A stretch of 64,000 nucleotides of DNA from Kitasatospora atroaurantiaca (GCF_007828955.1 NZ_VIVR01000001.1:1426001-1490000); one strand, 5' to 3'; shown: positions 9,545-20,352, counted from the stretch's first letter. Notes: a model not told the origin generated them from the letters alone. A program made the numbers and translations.

Positions 9545-11176
9545 TCAGTCGTAGGCCGCCTCCACGGACCAGTGGCCGCCCTCGACGGTGAGCAGCAGGG
9601 CCCGGCCGTCGGCGACCGCGACCTGGAAGCGGGCGCGGCGCCGGGAGCGCGCCGGGTCCCACCAGTACTCGACCGCGGGCCAGGGCCCGGTCCAGCCGGT
9701 GACCTGGAGGAGCCGGCCGTCCAGGGTGAGCCGGGACGGCGGGGCGGATACCTCGGCCCGGCCGCTGACGGTGACGGGGGTGCCGCCCGCGTCCAGAACG
9801 GCGACCGGGACGGGGGTACGGGGCACCACCGAGGGCGGCGGGTCCTGCAGGCGGCCGGGCCAGGGGGCGGGGGCCGGGGCCTCGTACACCTCGCCCCAGG
9901 GGACGCGTACGGCCTGCTCGCCCGGGCCGCGGCCGCCGGCGGGCTCGATCCGGCGCAGCCCCGCGTGCCCGAGCACCGCCTGCACCCGGGCGACGGCGCG
10001 CTCCACCCGGTCCTCGGCGACCGCCTGGCCCCAGAGGGCAAGCTGGCGTCCCTGGTCGGGGACCAGGCCGTCGGGGACGAGGCGCAGCGCGGTGAAGCCG
10101 CCTGCCTCGTCGGGGAAGGTGGCGGCGCTCTGCCAGGCCTGCAGCTGCCAACGGACGCGTTCGGCGAGGGCGGAGGCGCCCAGCCGGCCCTCGTGCCGCC
10201 AGAGGCGGGAGGCGGTGCGGCCGTCGGCGCAGGTCACCTCGACGGCGACCCGGTGGCAGGTCAGGCCGACCGCGCCGAGGCGGGTGTGGAGTTGTTCCGC
10301 GAGGGTGCGGGCGACGAAGACCAGGGGTTCGGCGAGCTGCTCGGGCGGGTCGAAGAGCTGTTCCGTCGTGAGGTCGAGGCCCTCGGGGCGGGGGGCGAGC
10401 GGGCGTGACTGCAGGCCCCGGGCGCGGCGGTGCGCGGCCGCTCCGGTCGGGCCGAACCGGTCGGCGACGGCCGGCCCGGAGAGCTCGGCGAAATCGCCCA
10501 CGGTGTGGATGCCGAGCCTGACCAGCAGGTCGGCCAGCGGCTCGTCACCGAGCGCGGCCACGGGGTACGGGGCGAGGAACTCCGCCGTCCGCCCGGCCGG
10601 GACGAGTACGGCGGCGCGGGCCGCGAGCACGGCGGCGAACAGACCGTCGGCCACCCCGACCTGGCTTCGCGGCGTCGCGGCGTCCGGTTGGGGCTGGGGG
10701 CGGGGGCGGCTACCGGGGTGGTCACTCGCCACCCCCTCGGGCAGCGGATGCGCCTCGGGGGTGGGCCTGCCGAGCGCTGTCGCCACCGCGGTGTGGATCC
10801 GGGCCGCGAGGGCCTCCTCGCCGCCGAAGTAGCGGCTGGGGCCCTTCACGGGGATCGCGCACATCCCGGGGCGTAGGACCTCCACCCGGGGCGTGAAGGC
10901 CTCCACGGCTGCGACGACCGGTTCGAACAGCCGGGTTTCGGCCTCCGGGTCGCGGTCCCGCAGCTCCAGGTCCGGGCAGAGCCGCTGGGCCAGCCGCAGG
11001 CGCTGCCCACGGCGCACTCCGGCGGCGCGGGCCGCGTCCGAGCAGGCCAGCACCCGTCCGGACTCCAGCACCGCCACCGCACGGTCCGCCCCGGCGTCCG
11101 GGGCCGTGGCGACGACCGGCCAGTCCGGGCACCAGACCACCAGCGCCCGGGGCGCACCCGCTTCCGACGTCGTCAT
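9545..11176 (-). CDS. imuB: ImuB-like Y-family DNA polymerase homologue
   Basis: 543 residues. The N-terminus ALVVWCPDWPVVATA is the ImuB signature; in this family the Y-polymerase catalytic acidic residues are lost and the protein acts as a beta-clamp hub for DnaE2. Y-family palm and finger blocks are recognisable (RRGQRLRLAQRLCPDLEL, EAFTPRVEVLRPGMC, GIHTVGDFAELSG), followed by an OB-like C-terminal region. The ATG at 11176 begins one base after the imuA' stop, suggesting translational coupling. A longer in-frame extension overlaps imuA' and is unlikely. Confidence 0.93.
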   Translation of the reverse strand: MTTSEAGAPRALVVWCPDWPVVATAPDAGADRAVAVLESGRVLACSDAARAAGVRRGQRLRLAQRLCPDLELRDRDPEAETRLFEPVVAAVEAFTPRVEVLRPGMCAIPVKGPSRYFGGEEALAARIHTAVATALGRPTPEAHPLPEGVASDHPGSRPRPQPQPDAATPRSQVGVADGLFAAVLAARAAVLVPAGRTAEFLAPYPVAALGDEPLADLLVRLGIHTVGDFAELSGPAVADRFGPTGAAAHRRARGLQSRPLAPRPEGLDLTTEQLFDPPEQLAEPLVFVARTLAEQLHTRLGAVGLTCHRVAVEVTCADGRTASRLWRHEGRLGASALAERVRWQLQAWQSAATFPDEAGGFTALRLVPDGLVPDQGRQLALWGQAVAEDRVERAVARVQAVLGHAGLRRIEPAGGRGPGEQAVRVPWGEVYEAPAPAPWPGRLQDPPPSVVPRTPVPVAVLDAGGTPVTVSGRAEVSAPPSRLTLDGRLLQVTGWTGPWPAVEYWWDPARSRRRARFQVAVADGRALLLTVEGGHWSVEAAYD

Positions 11177-11177
11177 G

Positions 11178-11828
11178 TCACACCGCCGCCAGACCGGGCA
11201 GGGCCACCGCCGGCTGCTCGGCCTCCGCCGCCCGTACCGTTCCGTGCTCGTCCGGCAGCCACAGCCGTGCCGTACGGGCCCGGCCCCCGGCACCACGCCC
11301 CTCGGCGGCCACCTCGACCTGGCGCCCCTGCAGCTGCCCGTACCCCGCGCCGAGCCCGAACCAGCGGGCGGAGCTCACGCTCAGCCGCAGTACGGCGCCC
11401 GGCCAGGGCCCGGCCACCAGCAGCGCGCAGCCGCCGCGCCGCAGCACGGCGGTGAGCCTGGCCGCCAGCTGCGGGGGCACCGGGCCGTCCGGGCACAGCA
11501 GGATCAGTCCGACCGCCCCTGCCAGGGCCGAGACGACCTCCGGCCAGTGCTGCCCGGGGTCGTCCACGAGCAGCAGACGGCGGAGGTCGATGCCGTAGCC
11601 GGCTGCTGCGGCCAGGCCGAGGTCGGGCAGGCCCACCGCTGCGGACCAGGTCCCGTCGAGCGTCGCCGCGCCGGCCGCCAGCGCGAGCAGCAGGCCCGTG
11701 TCGCCGTGCACCGACACCGCCGCGCCGCGCCGCAGCCCGCCGCCGGGCAGCAGCGGGGCCAGCGCCGGGAGGACGGGCAGCAGGCCGCCCTCGGCCGGCC
11801 GGAGGAGCGTGGAATCGAAAGTGGGCAC
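11178..11828 (-). CDS. imuA: ImuA'-like mutasome accessory protein
   Basis: 216 residues, the first gene of the imuA'-imuB-dnaE2 cassette. It has a degenerate RecA-like core: VSVHGDTGLLLALAAG replaces the P-loop region, and strands such as GLILLCPDGPV and GGCALLVAGPWPG follow. ImuA' proteins bind ImuB and are required for damage-induced mutagenesis. The start is GTG at 11828. The LexA box at 11838-11853 is only 9 bases upstream of the start, so it should sit on the transcription start and repress the whole operon. Confidence 0.85.
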   Translation of the reverse strand: MPTFDSTLLRPAEGGLLPVLPALAPLLPGGGLRRGAAVSVHGDTGLLLALAAGAATLDGTWSAAVGLPDLGLAAAAGYGIDLRRLLLVDDPGQHWPEVVSALAGAVGLILLCPDGPVPPQLAARLTAVLRRGGCALLVAGPWPGAVLRLSVSSARWFGLGAGYGQLQGRQVEVAAEGRGAGGRARTARLWLPDEHGTVRAAEAEQPAVALPGLAAV

Positions 11829-11837
11829 ACTTCAGGA

Positions 11838-11853
11838 TCGAACATCTGTTCGC
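11838..11853 (-). promoter_or_regulatory. LexA-binding SOS box of the imuA'-imuB-dnaE2 operon
   Basis: TCGAACATCTGTTCGC matches the actinobacterial SOS box TCGAAC-N4-GTTCGA at 11 of 12 defined positions. It lies 9 bases upstream of the imuA' GTG. Isolated half-sites TGTTCGA (11926-11932) and TCGAACA (11959-11965) occur further upstream. Confidence 0.88.
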
Positions 11854-12047
11854 AAATATTCAAGTCCGAATATCTGACGGGGTGATAGAAAAGCTCTGAC
11901 CTGGGGAAATGTCGCGGTGGCGGATTGTTCGATTACGCTCCGTGTTGGCGGTGGAAAATCGAACAGCTGGGCTCGGGCCGTGCGCTGCCTTGACGAACCG
12001 TCAGCGGTGACGAAACCTGGACGGGTGCCGACATGCGGGGGTCAACG

Positions 12048-13628
12048 GTGACCGAGCAGGCGTCCTACACACGCGGCAGCACGGACTCTCCGCTGCTGAC
12101 CGACACCTTCGGCCGGCGTCTCGACCGGGCCGTCGCCGAGTTCCCCGAGCGGGAGGCGCTGGTCGACGTCCCGAGCGGCCGCCGCTGGACGTACGCCGAG
12201 CTCGGCCGGGACGTCGACCGCCTGGCCCGGGATCTGCTGGCGCGCGGGGTGGCCAAGGGTGACCGGGTGGGGATCTGGGCGCTCAACTGCCCGGAGTGGG
12301 TGCTGGTCCAGTACGCCACCGCCCGGATCGGCGCGATCCTGGTGAACATCAACCCGGCCTACCGCACCCATGAGCTGATCTATGTGCTGAACCAGTCGGG
12401 GGTCAGCCTGCTGGTCTCCCAGAGCACGTACCGGGACAGCGACTACCGGGCGATGGTCGAGGAGGCCGAGGGCCGGTGCCCCGGGCTGCGCGAGACCCTG
12501 TGGATCGGCGAATGGCAACTCCTGGACGGTGAGGGGGAGTTCCCGGAGCTGAGCTGTGACGAGCCGATCAACATCCAGTACACCTCCGGCACCACGGGCT
12601 TCCCCAAGGGCGCCACCCTGTCGCACCGCAACATCCTCAACAACGGCCACTGCGTGGGTGAGTTGCTGGGCTACACCGAGCAGGACCGGGTCTGCGTGGC
12701 GGTGCCGTTCTATCACTGCTTCGGCATGGTGCTCGGCAATCTGGCCGCCCTCAGCCATGGTGCCTGTGTCGTCATCGCTTCGCCGGGGTTCGACCCGGCC
12801 GCCACCCTGCGGGCCGTCGCCGCCGAGCGGGCCACCTCGCTGTACGGCGTGCCGACCATGTTCATCGCCGAACTCGGCCTGCCCGACTTCGCCGAGTTCG
12901 ACCTCTCGTCGTTGCGGACCGGCGTGATGGGCGGCTCGCCCTGCCCGGTGGAGGTGATGAAGCGGGTCATGACCGACCTGCACATGGCCGAGGTCGCCAT
13001 CGCGTACGGGATGACCGAGACCTCGCCCGTCTCCACCCAGACCCGCCGGGACGACGACCTGGAGCACCGTACGGCGACGGTCGGCCGGGTGCTCCCGCAC
13101 GTCGAGGTCAAGGTGGTCGACCCGGCGAGTGGGCGGACGGTGCCGCGTGGTGAGGCGGGTGAGCTGTGCACCCGGGGCTACTCGGTGATGCTCGGCTACT
13201 GGGACGAGCCCGAGCGGACGGCGGAGGTGGTCGACCAGGAGGGCTGGATGCACACCGGCGACCTCGCGGTGATGCGCGAGGACGGGTACCTGGCCGTCGT
13301 CGGGCGGATCAAGGACATGATCATCCGGGGCGGCGAGAACATCTACCCGCGCGAGATCGAGGAGTTCCTGCACGGCCACCCCGGGATCGCGGACGTCCAG
13401 GTGGTCGGCGTGCCGGACGAGCGGTACGGCGAGGAGATCTGCGCCTTCGTGATCCTGCGCGACCCGGCGGGCACCCTCACCCAGGCGGAACTGGCCGAGT
13501 ACTGCCGGGGCCGGCTGGCGCGCTACAAGACGCCGCGCGAGGTGCGCGTGATGTCGTCCTTCCCGATGACGGTGAGCGGCAAGGTCAGAAAGAACGAACT
13601 GCGCGAGCTGGCGGCCCGGGGCCGGTAA
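12048..13628 (+). CDS. AMP-binding acyl-CoA synthetase (fatty-acid--CoA ligase family)
   Basis: 526 residues, full length. The core motifs are in order: P-loop [37 protein letters not shown], hinge [15 protein letters not shown], and catalytic lysine region [13 protein letters not shown]. The enzyme activates a medium- or long-chain acid to its CoA thioester and would feed the beta-oxidation operon at 15.7-21.5 kb. The GTG at 12048 is preferred (product begins [10 protein letters not shown] and a GGGG lies 7 bases upstream), but an in-frame ATG at 12033 is possible. Confidence 0.9.
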   Translation: MTEQASYTRGSTDSPLLTDTFGRRLDRAVAEFPEREALVDVPSGRRWTYAELGRDVDRLARDLLARGVAKGDRVGIWALNCPEWVLVQYATARIGAILVNINPAYRTHELIYVLNQSGVSLLVSQSTYRDSDYRAMVEEAEGRCPGLRETLWIGEWQLLDGEGEFPELSCDEPINIQYTSGTTGFPKGATLSHRNILNNGHCVGELLGYTEQDRVCVAVPFYHCFGMVLGNLAALSHGACVVIASPGFDPAATLRAVAAERATSLYGVPTMFIAELGLPDFAEFDLSSLRTGVMGGSPCPVEVMKRVMTDLHMAEVAIAYGMTETSPVSTQTRRDDDLEHRTATVGRVLPHVEVKVVDPASGRTVPRGEAGELCTRGYSVMLGYWDEPERTAEVVDQEGWMHTGDLAVMREDGYLAVVGRIKDMIIRGGENIYPREIEEFLHGHPGIADVQVVGVPDERYGEEICAFVILRDPAGTLTQAELAEYCRGRLARYKTPREVRVMSSFPMTVSGKVRKNELRELAARGR

Positions 13629-13661
13629 CGGTGGGGCCCCGTGTTCGTTCACCGCCCGCGC

Positions 13662-13667
13662 TAACCT
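13662..13667 (+). promoter_or_regulatory. -10 box of a leaderless promoter for the leader peptide
   Basis: TAACCT ends 6 bases before the GTG of the small ORF at 13674, the spacing expected when transcription starts at the start codon itself. No convincing -35 element is visible. Confidence 0.5.
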
Positions 13668-13673
13668 GGTGGC

Positions 13674-13748
13674 GTGCTCATTCTCGTCAGCCGTCGCCAC
13701 GTGGACCTGCTCCGCGTCACGAGCATGTCCTGTCGACGCTCCGGCTGA
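13674..13748 (+). CDS. Putative leader peptide of the SRRHVDL type
   Basis: A 24-codon ORF starting with GTG encodes a peptide with the core LVSRRHVDLLRV, followed by a serine, a cysteine and arginines before TGA. Short peptides with this SRRHVDL core are recurrent in streptomycetes, often ahead of sulfur or cysteine-related genes, and are annotated as leader peptides. It ends 121 bases before the oxygenase gene. The single cysteine near its end suggests attenuation by cysteine or arginine supply, which is inference. It has no upstream Shine-Dalgarno and is probably leaderless. Confidence 0.7.
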   Translation: MLILVSRRHVDLLRVTSMSCRRSG

Positions 13749-13869
13749 CCCTCCCTCCCGACACATCCTTCCCCCGGCCTCGCAGCACCCGCCCACCCCG
13801 CGTGGTAGCTGCGGCGTCCCCGGCGACCCGCCGGAACCGGCCCGGGCACCAACCTCGTGGATGTCACCC

Positions 13870-14892
13870 ATGACGCAGCAGTACCCCCTCACCGGCCTCC
13901 CCGTGATCGACCTCTCGCTCGCCGACGGCAGCGCGGCCGACCGGACCGGGCTGCACGACGCCCTGCGCGCCGCCGCGACCGAGGTCGGCTTCTTCCAGCT
14001 GACCGGCCACGGCATAACCCCGGCCGAGACGGCCGCCCTGACCAGCGCGATGCGAGCCTTCTTCGAGCTGCCCGAGGCCGACAGACTGGCCGTGAGCAAC
14101 CTGAACTCCCCGCACTTCCGCGGCTACACCCGTACCGGCGACGAGCGCACCGGCGGCAGCCAGGACTGGCGCGACCAGCTGGACATCGGCGCCGAGCTGC
14201 CGCCGCACGTCCCGGCCGCGGGCGAGCCTCCGTACTGGTGGCTGGAGGGCCCGAACCAGTGGCCGGCCGCGCTGCCCGAACTGCGGACGGCGACGCTGGG
14301 CTGGATCGACCGGCTGAACGGGGTCGCCGGGCGGCTGCTGCACGAGCTGCTGGCGTCGATCGGCGCCAAGCCGGACTTCTACGACTACGCCTTCGCCGGG
14401 CACCCGCACCTGCGCCTCAAGCTGGTCCGCTACCCCGGCACCGCCCCCGACGGCGCGGGCCAGGGCGTGGGCGCGCACAAGGACTACGGCTTCATCACGC
14501 TGCTGCTGCAGGATTCCGTCGGCGGGCTGCAGGTGGAGCGCGCGGACGGCTCCTTCCTGGAGGTCCCGCCGCTGGAGGGCGCCTTCGTGGTCAATCTGGG
14601 CGAGCTGCTCGAGGTGGCCACCGACGGGTACCTCAAGGCCACCAGCCACCGGGTGGTCAGCCCGCCCGGCGCCCGGGAGCGCTTCTCGGTGCCGTTCTTC
14701 TACAACCCCCGGCTGGACGCGCACATCGAGCCGCTGGAGTTCCCGCACGCCCACCACGCGCCGGGCGCCACCCAGGACCCGGGCAACCCCCTCTTCGCGG
14801 AGTTCGGCCGGAACGAGCTCAAGGGCTATCTGCGGGCCCACCCCGAGGTGACCCGCAGGCACCACGCCGACCTGCTGCCGCTCGCCTCCTAG
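13870..14892 (+). CDS. Isopenicillin N synthase family 2-oxoglutarate/Fe(II)-dependent dioxygenase
   Basis: 340 residues. The N-terminal DIOX_N region (LPVIDLS, GFFQLTGHGI) is followed by the jelly-roll core. The iron triad is visible as HKD in GVGAHKDYGFITLL and His in KATSHRVV. The cosubstrate-binding R-x-S is in RERFSVPFF. The family hydroxylates, desaturates or cyclises small molecules; the substrate is unknown here and no biosynthetic cluster surrounds it. An ATG at 13861, three codons upstream, is an alternative start. It lies downstream of the leader peptide at 13674. Confidence 0.88.
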   Translation: MTQQYPLTGLPVIDLSLADGSAADRTGLHDALRAAATEVGFFQLTGHGITPAETAALTSAMRAFFELPEADRLAVSNLNSPHFRGYTRTGDERTGGSQDWRDQLDIGAELPPHVPAAGEPPYWWLEGPNQWPAALPELRTATLGWIDRLNGVAGRLLHELLASIGAKPDFYDYAFAGHPHLRLKLVRYPGTAPDGAGQGVGAHKDYGFITLLLQDSVGGLQVERADGSFLEVPPLEGAFVVNLGELLEVATDGYLKATSHRVVSPPGARERFSVPFFYNPRLDAHIEPLEFPHAHHAPGATQDPGNPLFAEFGRNELKGYLRAHPEVTRRHHADLLPLAS

Positions 14893-14908
14893 ACCGACCG
14901 GGCACGGC

Positions 14909-14947
14909 GCTGTCACACTGCTGCTGTCACAGCAGTGGTGTGACAGC
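14909..14947. promoter_or_regulatory. Nested palindromic operator upstream of merR
   Basis: Two exact 10-base inverted arms (GCTGTCACAC at 14909-14918 and GTGTGACAGC at 14938-14947) enclose a second exact inverted repeat, CTGCTG-TCA-CAGCAG (14921-14935). It lies 26 bases before the MerR gene and just after the oxygenase stop. It probably serves as autoregulatory operator and could also form a hairpin that ends the oxygenase transcript. Confidence 0.65.
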
Positions 14948-14972
14948 GACCGGCGGAAGGCGAGACGGCATC

Positions 14973-15692
14973 ATGGCGACACCCCCGCAGCTCACCGTCG
15001 ACGAGCTTGCCGCCCGCGCCGGGGTGACGGTGCGCACCCTGCGGTTCTACAGCACCAAGGGCCTGCTCCCACCGCCCGAGCTCGGCCCGCGCCGGGTCGG
15101 CCTGTACGGGTCCGCCCACCTGGACCGGCTGGAGCTCATCGAGGAGCTGCAGCGCCAGGGCCTCACCCTGGCCGCGATCGAGCGGTATCTGGCCCAACTC
15201 CCCGAGGACATCAGCTCGCTGGACCTGGCCATCCACCGCGCCCTGGTCGCCTCCTGGACCCCGGAGACCGCCGAGGAGGCACACCGCGGCCAGCTGGAGC
15301 GCCGGGCGGGGCGTGCTCTCTCGGACGCCGACGTGGACCGGCTGGCCGCGATGGGTGCCCTGCACCGGACGGACGACCCGGACGTGTTCAAGATCGACCC
15401 GGGTCTGCTCCCGCTGGGCGTACGGGTCCTGGACGTGCCGATCCCGCTGGAGACCCTGGTCGCCGCGCGTGCCGTGGTGCGCCTGCACAGCCAGGCGACA
15501 GCCCACGACCTGCACCGGCTGTTCCGGGAGACGGTCTGGAAGCCGTACCGGGAGAGCGACCCGGCGCCGGAGGAGCTGGAGCGGATGAAGCTGCTCGCCG
15601 ACCAGATCCAGCCGATGGTGGTGCAGGCCCTGGTGACGGCCTTCCAGCGCTCGCTCGCGGAGGAGCTGGCCGCGCGCCCCTCGGCGGAGTGA
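14973..15692 (+). CDS. MerR-family transcriptional regulator
   Basis: 239 residues. The N-terminal MerR winged helix is clear (LTVDELAARAGVTVRTLRFY, then GLLPPPELG), followed by a dimerisation helix (LDRLELIEELQRQGLTLAAI). The C-terminal effector domain of about 150 residues has no cysteine pattern for metal sensing, so an organic ligand such as an acyl-CoA is more likely. GGCGGAAGGCGAG precedes the ATG. It converges on the beta-oxidation operon, 19 bases away, and its operator shares a half-site with that operon's promoter. Confidence 0.9.
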   Translation: MATPPQLTVDELAARAGVTVRTLRFYSTKGLLPPPELGPRRVGLYGSAHLDRLELIEELQRQGLTLAAIERYLAQLPEDISSLDLAIHRALVASWTPETAEEAHRGQLERRAGRALSDADVDRLAAMGALHRTDDPDVFKIDPGLLPLGVRVLDVPIPLETLVAARAVVRLHSQATAHDLHRLFRETVWKPYRESDPAPEELERMKLLADQIQPMVVQALVTAFQRSLAEELAARPSAE

Positions 15693-15711
15693 CGCGCGGC
15701 CCCGACGGCGC

Positions 15712-17880
15712 TCAGTCCTTGAAGCTGCCGCCCTCCGCGGCGAGGCGCTCCAGCAGCGGCGGCGGGGTGAACCGCTCGCCGTACGCGGCCGCCAACTCGC
15801 GGGCGCGGGCGGTGAATCCGGGCAGGCCGCCCTCGTAGCCGTTGATGTACTGCAGCACGCCGCCCGTCCAGGCCGGGAAGCCGATGCCGAGGATCGAGCC
15901 GACGTTGGCGTCGGCCACGGAGGTGAGCACGTCCTCCTCCAGGCAGCGCACCGAGTCCAGGGCTTCGGCGAAGAGCATCCGCTCCTTCATGTCCTCGAAC
16001 GGGATCTGCGCGTCCGGCTTCGTGAAGTGCTCACGGAGGCCGGGCCAGAGGCGCGTGCGGCGGCCGTCCTCGTAGTCGTAGAAGCCGGCCCCGCCGCTGC
16101 GGCCCGGGCGCTCGAACTCGTCGAGCATCCGGTCCATCACCCGGTCGGCCGGGTGCTCGGTCCAGCTGCCGCCGGACTCCTCGACGGCGCGGCGGGCCTC
16201 GTTGCGGATCTTGCGGGGCAGGGTGAGGGTGAGCTCGTCCAGCAGGGAGAGCACCTTGGCCGGGTAGCCGGCCTGGGCGGCGGCCTGCTCGACGGAGACC
16301 GGGTCGACGCCCTCGCCGACCATCGCGACGCCCTCGTTGATGAACTGGCCGATCACGCGGGAGGTGAAGAAGCCGCGCGAGTCGTTGACCACGATCGGGG
16401 TCTTGTTGATCTGGCGGACCAGGTCGAAGGCACGGGCGAGTGCCTCGTCACCGGTCTGCGGGCCGCGGATGATCTCGACCAGCGGCATCTTGTCGACCGG
16501 CGAGAAGAAGTGCAGGCCGATGAAGTCCGCGCTGCGGCCGACGCCTTCGGCGAGCAGGCCGATCGGGAGGGTGGAGGTGTTGGAGCAGAGCAGCGCGTCG
16601 GGCGCCACGACGTCCTGGACCTCCTGGAAGACCTTGTGCTTGAGCTCCGGGTTCTCGAAGACCGCCTCGATCACCGCGTCGCAGCCGGCCAGGTCGGCCG
16701 CGTCGGCGGTCGGGGTGATCCGCGCAAGCAGCTCGTCGCGCTGGGCCGCGGTGGAGCGGCCGCGCGCCACCGCCTTGTCCAACAGCCCCTCGGAGTAGGC
16801 CTTTCCGCGCTCGGCGGCCTCCAGGGTGACGTCCTTGAGCAGCACCTCGATGCCGGCCCTGGCGCAGGAGTACGCGATCCCCGCGCCCATCATCCCGGCA
16901 CCCAGCACCGCGACCCTGCGCACCTCGCGGGCCGGGATCCCCTTCGGCCTGCCCGCACCGGAGTTGACCGCCTGCATGTCGAAGAAGAGCGCCTGGATCA
17001 TGTTCTTGGCGGTCTGCCCGCAGGCCAGCTCGGTGAAGTAGCGGGCCTCGATCGCCATCGCGGTGTCCACGTCCACCTGGGCGCTCTCCACGGCGGCGGC
17101 CAGGATGTTGCGCGGCGCCGGGTACGGCGCGCCGGCGAGCTGCTTCTGCAGGTTGGCCGGGAAGGCCGGGAGGTTGGCGGCGAAGGCGGGGGTGGACGGG
17201 GTGCCGCCGGGGATCCTGTAGCCCTTGGCGTCCCACGGCTGCTGAGCGGTGGGGTTGGCCTCGATGAAGGCGCGCGCCTTGGCGAGCATCTCCTCGCGGG
17301 TGGTGGCCAGTTCGTGCACCAGGCCGTTCTCCAGGGCCTGCGCGGGCCGGTACTGGCGGCCCTGCAGCAGCACCTTGAGCAGCGCGTCGGTGATGCCGAG
17401 CAGCCGTACGGTGCGGACCACGCCGCCCGCGCCGGGGAGCAGGCCGAGGGTGACCTCCGGCAGGCCGATCCGGCTGCCGGGCGCATCCAGCGCGATGCGG
17501 TGATGGCACGCGAGGGCGATCTCCAGACCGCCGCCGAGGGCGCTGCCGTTGATCGCCGCGACCACGGGCTTGCCGAGCGTCTCCAGGGTGCGGAGCAGCT
17601 GCTTGAGCCGCATGGACGCCTCGAAGAACTCGCCCGCCTGCTCGGCACGGACCGCGGAGAGCAGCCGCAGGTCACCGCCGGCGAAGAAGGTCTTCTTGGC
17701 GGAGGTGATGATCACGCCGCGCAGGCCCTCGGTGGCCGCCAGCCGGGGGATCACCTCCTCCAGGGCGTCCCGGAAGGCGCCGTTCATGGTGTTCACGGAC
17801 TGCGAGGCGTCGTCGAGGACGAGGGTGACCACGCCGTCCTGGTCCTGCTCCCAGCGGATGACGGGGGTGTTGTCAGACAT
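15712..17880 (-). CDS. fadB: FadB-like bifunctional enoyl-CoA hydratase / 3-hydroxyacyl-CoA dehydrogenase
   Basis: 722 residues. The N-terminal crotonase domain shows FAGGDLRLL and GSALGGGLEIALACH (oxyanion hole). Near residue 335 the NAD-binding dehydrogenase domain begins with AVLGAGMMGAGIAYS; its catalytic segment is IGLHFFSPVDKMPLVEII. It catalyses hydration of trans-2-enoyl-CoA and oxidation of L-3-hydroxyacyl-CoA in beta-oxidation. It is the last gene of the operon, 20 bases after the thiolase gene, and would form a complex with that thiolase. Confidence 0.95.
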   Translation of the reverse strand: MSDNTPVIRWEQDQDGVVTLVLDDASQSVNTMNGAFRDALEEVIPRLAATEGLRGVIITSAKKTFFAGGDLRLLSAVRAEQAGEFFEASMRLKQLLRTLETLGKPVVAAINGSALGGGLEIALACHHRIALDAPGSRIGLPEVTLGLLPGAGGVVRTVRLLGITDALLKVLLQGRQYRPAQALENGLVHELATTREEMLAKARAFIEANPTAQQPWDAKGYRIPGGTPSTPAFAANLPAFPANLQKQLAGAPYPAPRNILAAAVESAQVDVDTAMAIEARYFTELACGQTAKNMIQALFFDMQAVNSGAGRPKGIPAREVRRVAVLGAGMMGAGIAYSCARAGIEVLLKDVTLEAAERGKAYSEGLLDKAVARGRSTAAQRDELLARITPTADAADLAGCDAVIEAVFENPELKHKVFQEVQDVVAPDALLCSNTSTLPIGLLAEGVGRSADFIGLHFFSPVDKMPLVEIIRGPQTGDEALARAFDLVRQINKTPIVVNDSRGFFTSRVIGQFINEGVAMVGEGVDPVSVEQAAAQAGYPAKVLSLLDELTLTLPRKIRNEARRAVEESGGSWTEHPADRVMDRMLDEFERPGRSGGAGFYDYEDGRRTRLWPGLREHFTKPDAQIPFEDMKERMLFAEALDSVRCLEEDVLTSVADANVGSILGIGFPAWTGGVLQYINGYEGGLPGFTARARELAAAYGERFTPPPLLERLAAEGGSFKD

Positions 17881-17900
17881 GAGGAAAGGTCTCCCGGGAG

Positions 17901-19115
17901 TCAGATGCGCTCGATGACGGTGGCGATGCCCATGCCGCCGCCGACGCAGAGGGTGGCCAGGCCGTAGCGGAGGTCTCGGCGCTCCAGCTCGTCGATCAGG
18001 GTGCCGATCAGCATCGCGCCGGTCGCGCCGAGCGGGTGGCCCATGGCGATCGCACCGCCGTTGACGTTGACCTGCTCGTGGCTGAAGCCGAGCTCGCGCA
18101 TGAAGCGCAGCGCGACGGCGGCGAAGGCCTCGTTGATCTCGACCAGGTCGATGTCGGCGGCGTTCAGCCCGGCCTTGGCCAGCGCCTTGCGGGTGGCGGG
18201 GGCGGGGCCGGTGAGCATGATGGTCGGCTCGGAGCCGGAGACGGCGGCCGAGACGATCCGGGCGCGCGGGCGCAGCCCGTACCGCTCGCCGATCTCGCGG
18301 TTGCCGATGGCCACCAGGGCGGCGCCGTCGACGATGCCGGAGGAGTTGCCCGCATGGTGGACGTGGTCGATGGACTCGACCCAGTGGTACTTCTGCAGGG
18401 CGACGGCGTCGAAGCCGCCCGCCTCGCCGATCGCGGCGAAGGAGGGCTTGAGGCCGGCCAGGGTCTCGACGGTGGTGCCGGGGCGGATGAACTCGTCGCG
18501 GTCCAGGACGACCAGCCCGTTGCGGTCCTTGACCGGGACGACCGAGCGGTCGAACTTGCCGTCCGCCCAGGCCTTGGCGGCGCGCGCCTGGGACTCGGCG
18601 GCGAAGGCGTCCACGTCGGTGCGGCTGAGGCCCTCGATGGTGGCGATCAGGTCGGCGCCGACGCCCTGCGGGACGAAGCCGGTCTCGAAGCTGGTCATCG
18701 GGTCCATCGCCCAGGCACCGCCGTCGGAGCCCAGCGGGACGCGGGACATCGACTCCACGCCGCCGGCCAGGATCAGGTCCTCCCAGCCCGAGCGGACCTT
18801 GGCGGCGGCCAGGTTGACGGCCTCCAGGCCGGAGGCGCAGAAGCGGTTCTCCTGTACGCCGGCCACCGTGTCGGGGAGCCCGGCGGCGATCGCGGCGATC
18901 CGGGCGATGTCGGAGCCCTGGTCGCCGATCGGGCTGACCACGCCGAGCACGATGTCGTCGATGGCGGCCGGGTCCAGGCCCGGGAAGCGGCGGCGCAGTT
19001 CGTGGATCAGGCCGACCACGAGGTCGATCGGCTTGGTGCCGTGCAGCGAGCCGTTGGCCTTGCCCCGGCCGCGTGGGGTGCGGATAGCGTCGTAGACGTA
19101 CGCTTCGGTGGTCAC
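17901..19115 (-). CDS. fadA: Acetyl-CoA C-acyltransferase (3-ketoacyl-CoA thiolase)
   Basis: 404 residues of a degradative thiolase. The nucleophilic cysteine is in [13 protein letters not shown], the active-site His in [15 protein letters not shown], and the second cysteine in LCVGGGMG. It cleaves 3-ketoacyl-CoA with CoA to acetyl-CoA and a shortened acyl-CoA. It lies between the acyl-CoA dehydrogenase (57-base gap) and fadB (20-base gap) on the same strand. Confidence 0.95.
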   Translation of the reverse strand: MTTEAYVYDAIRTPRGRGKANGSLHGTKPIDLVVGLIHELRRRFPGLDPAAIDDIVLGVVSPIGDQGSDIARIAAIAAGLPDTVAGVQENRFCASGLEAVNLAAAKVRSGWEDLILAGGVESMSRVPLGSDGGAWAMDPMTSFETGFVPQGVGADLIATIEGLSRTDVDAFAAESQARAAKAWADGKFDRSVVPVKDRNGLVVLDRDEFIRPGTTVETLAGLKPSFAAIGEAGGFDAVALQKYHWVESIDHVHHAGNSSGIVDGAALVAIGNREIGERYGLRPRARIVSAAVSGSEPTIMLTGPAPATRKALAKAGLNAADIDLVEINEAFAAVALRFMRELGFSHEQVNVNGGAIAMGHPLGATGAMLIGTLIDELERRDLRYGLATLCVGGGMGIATVIERI

Positions 19116-19172
19116 GGTGAGTGCCTTTCGAGGGTCTTGACCGAGGTCGTAGCCGTGGTCATAGCCGTGGTC

Positions 19173-20315
<1,143 letters not shown>

Positions 20316-20352
20316 GGAGATCTCCTTTGATGTCGTTACGCGAGGGCGGTCG

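Noticed and set aside
7133..10408. Very long plus-strand open frame opposite dnaE2 and imuB
   Set aside because: It is the antisense shadow of two clearly conserved genes in high-GC DNA and has no recognisable domains.
12048..14892. Biosynthetic gene cluster suggested by an acyl-CoA ligase next to an IPNS-family oxygenase
   Set aside because: No synthase, carrier protein or tailoring set is present; the neighbours are catabolic or housekeeping.
16027..17967. Long plus-strand open frame opposite fadB
   Set aside because: Composition is a GC-skew shadow and fadB motifs on the other strand are unambiguous.
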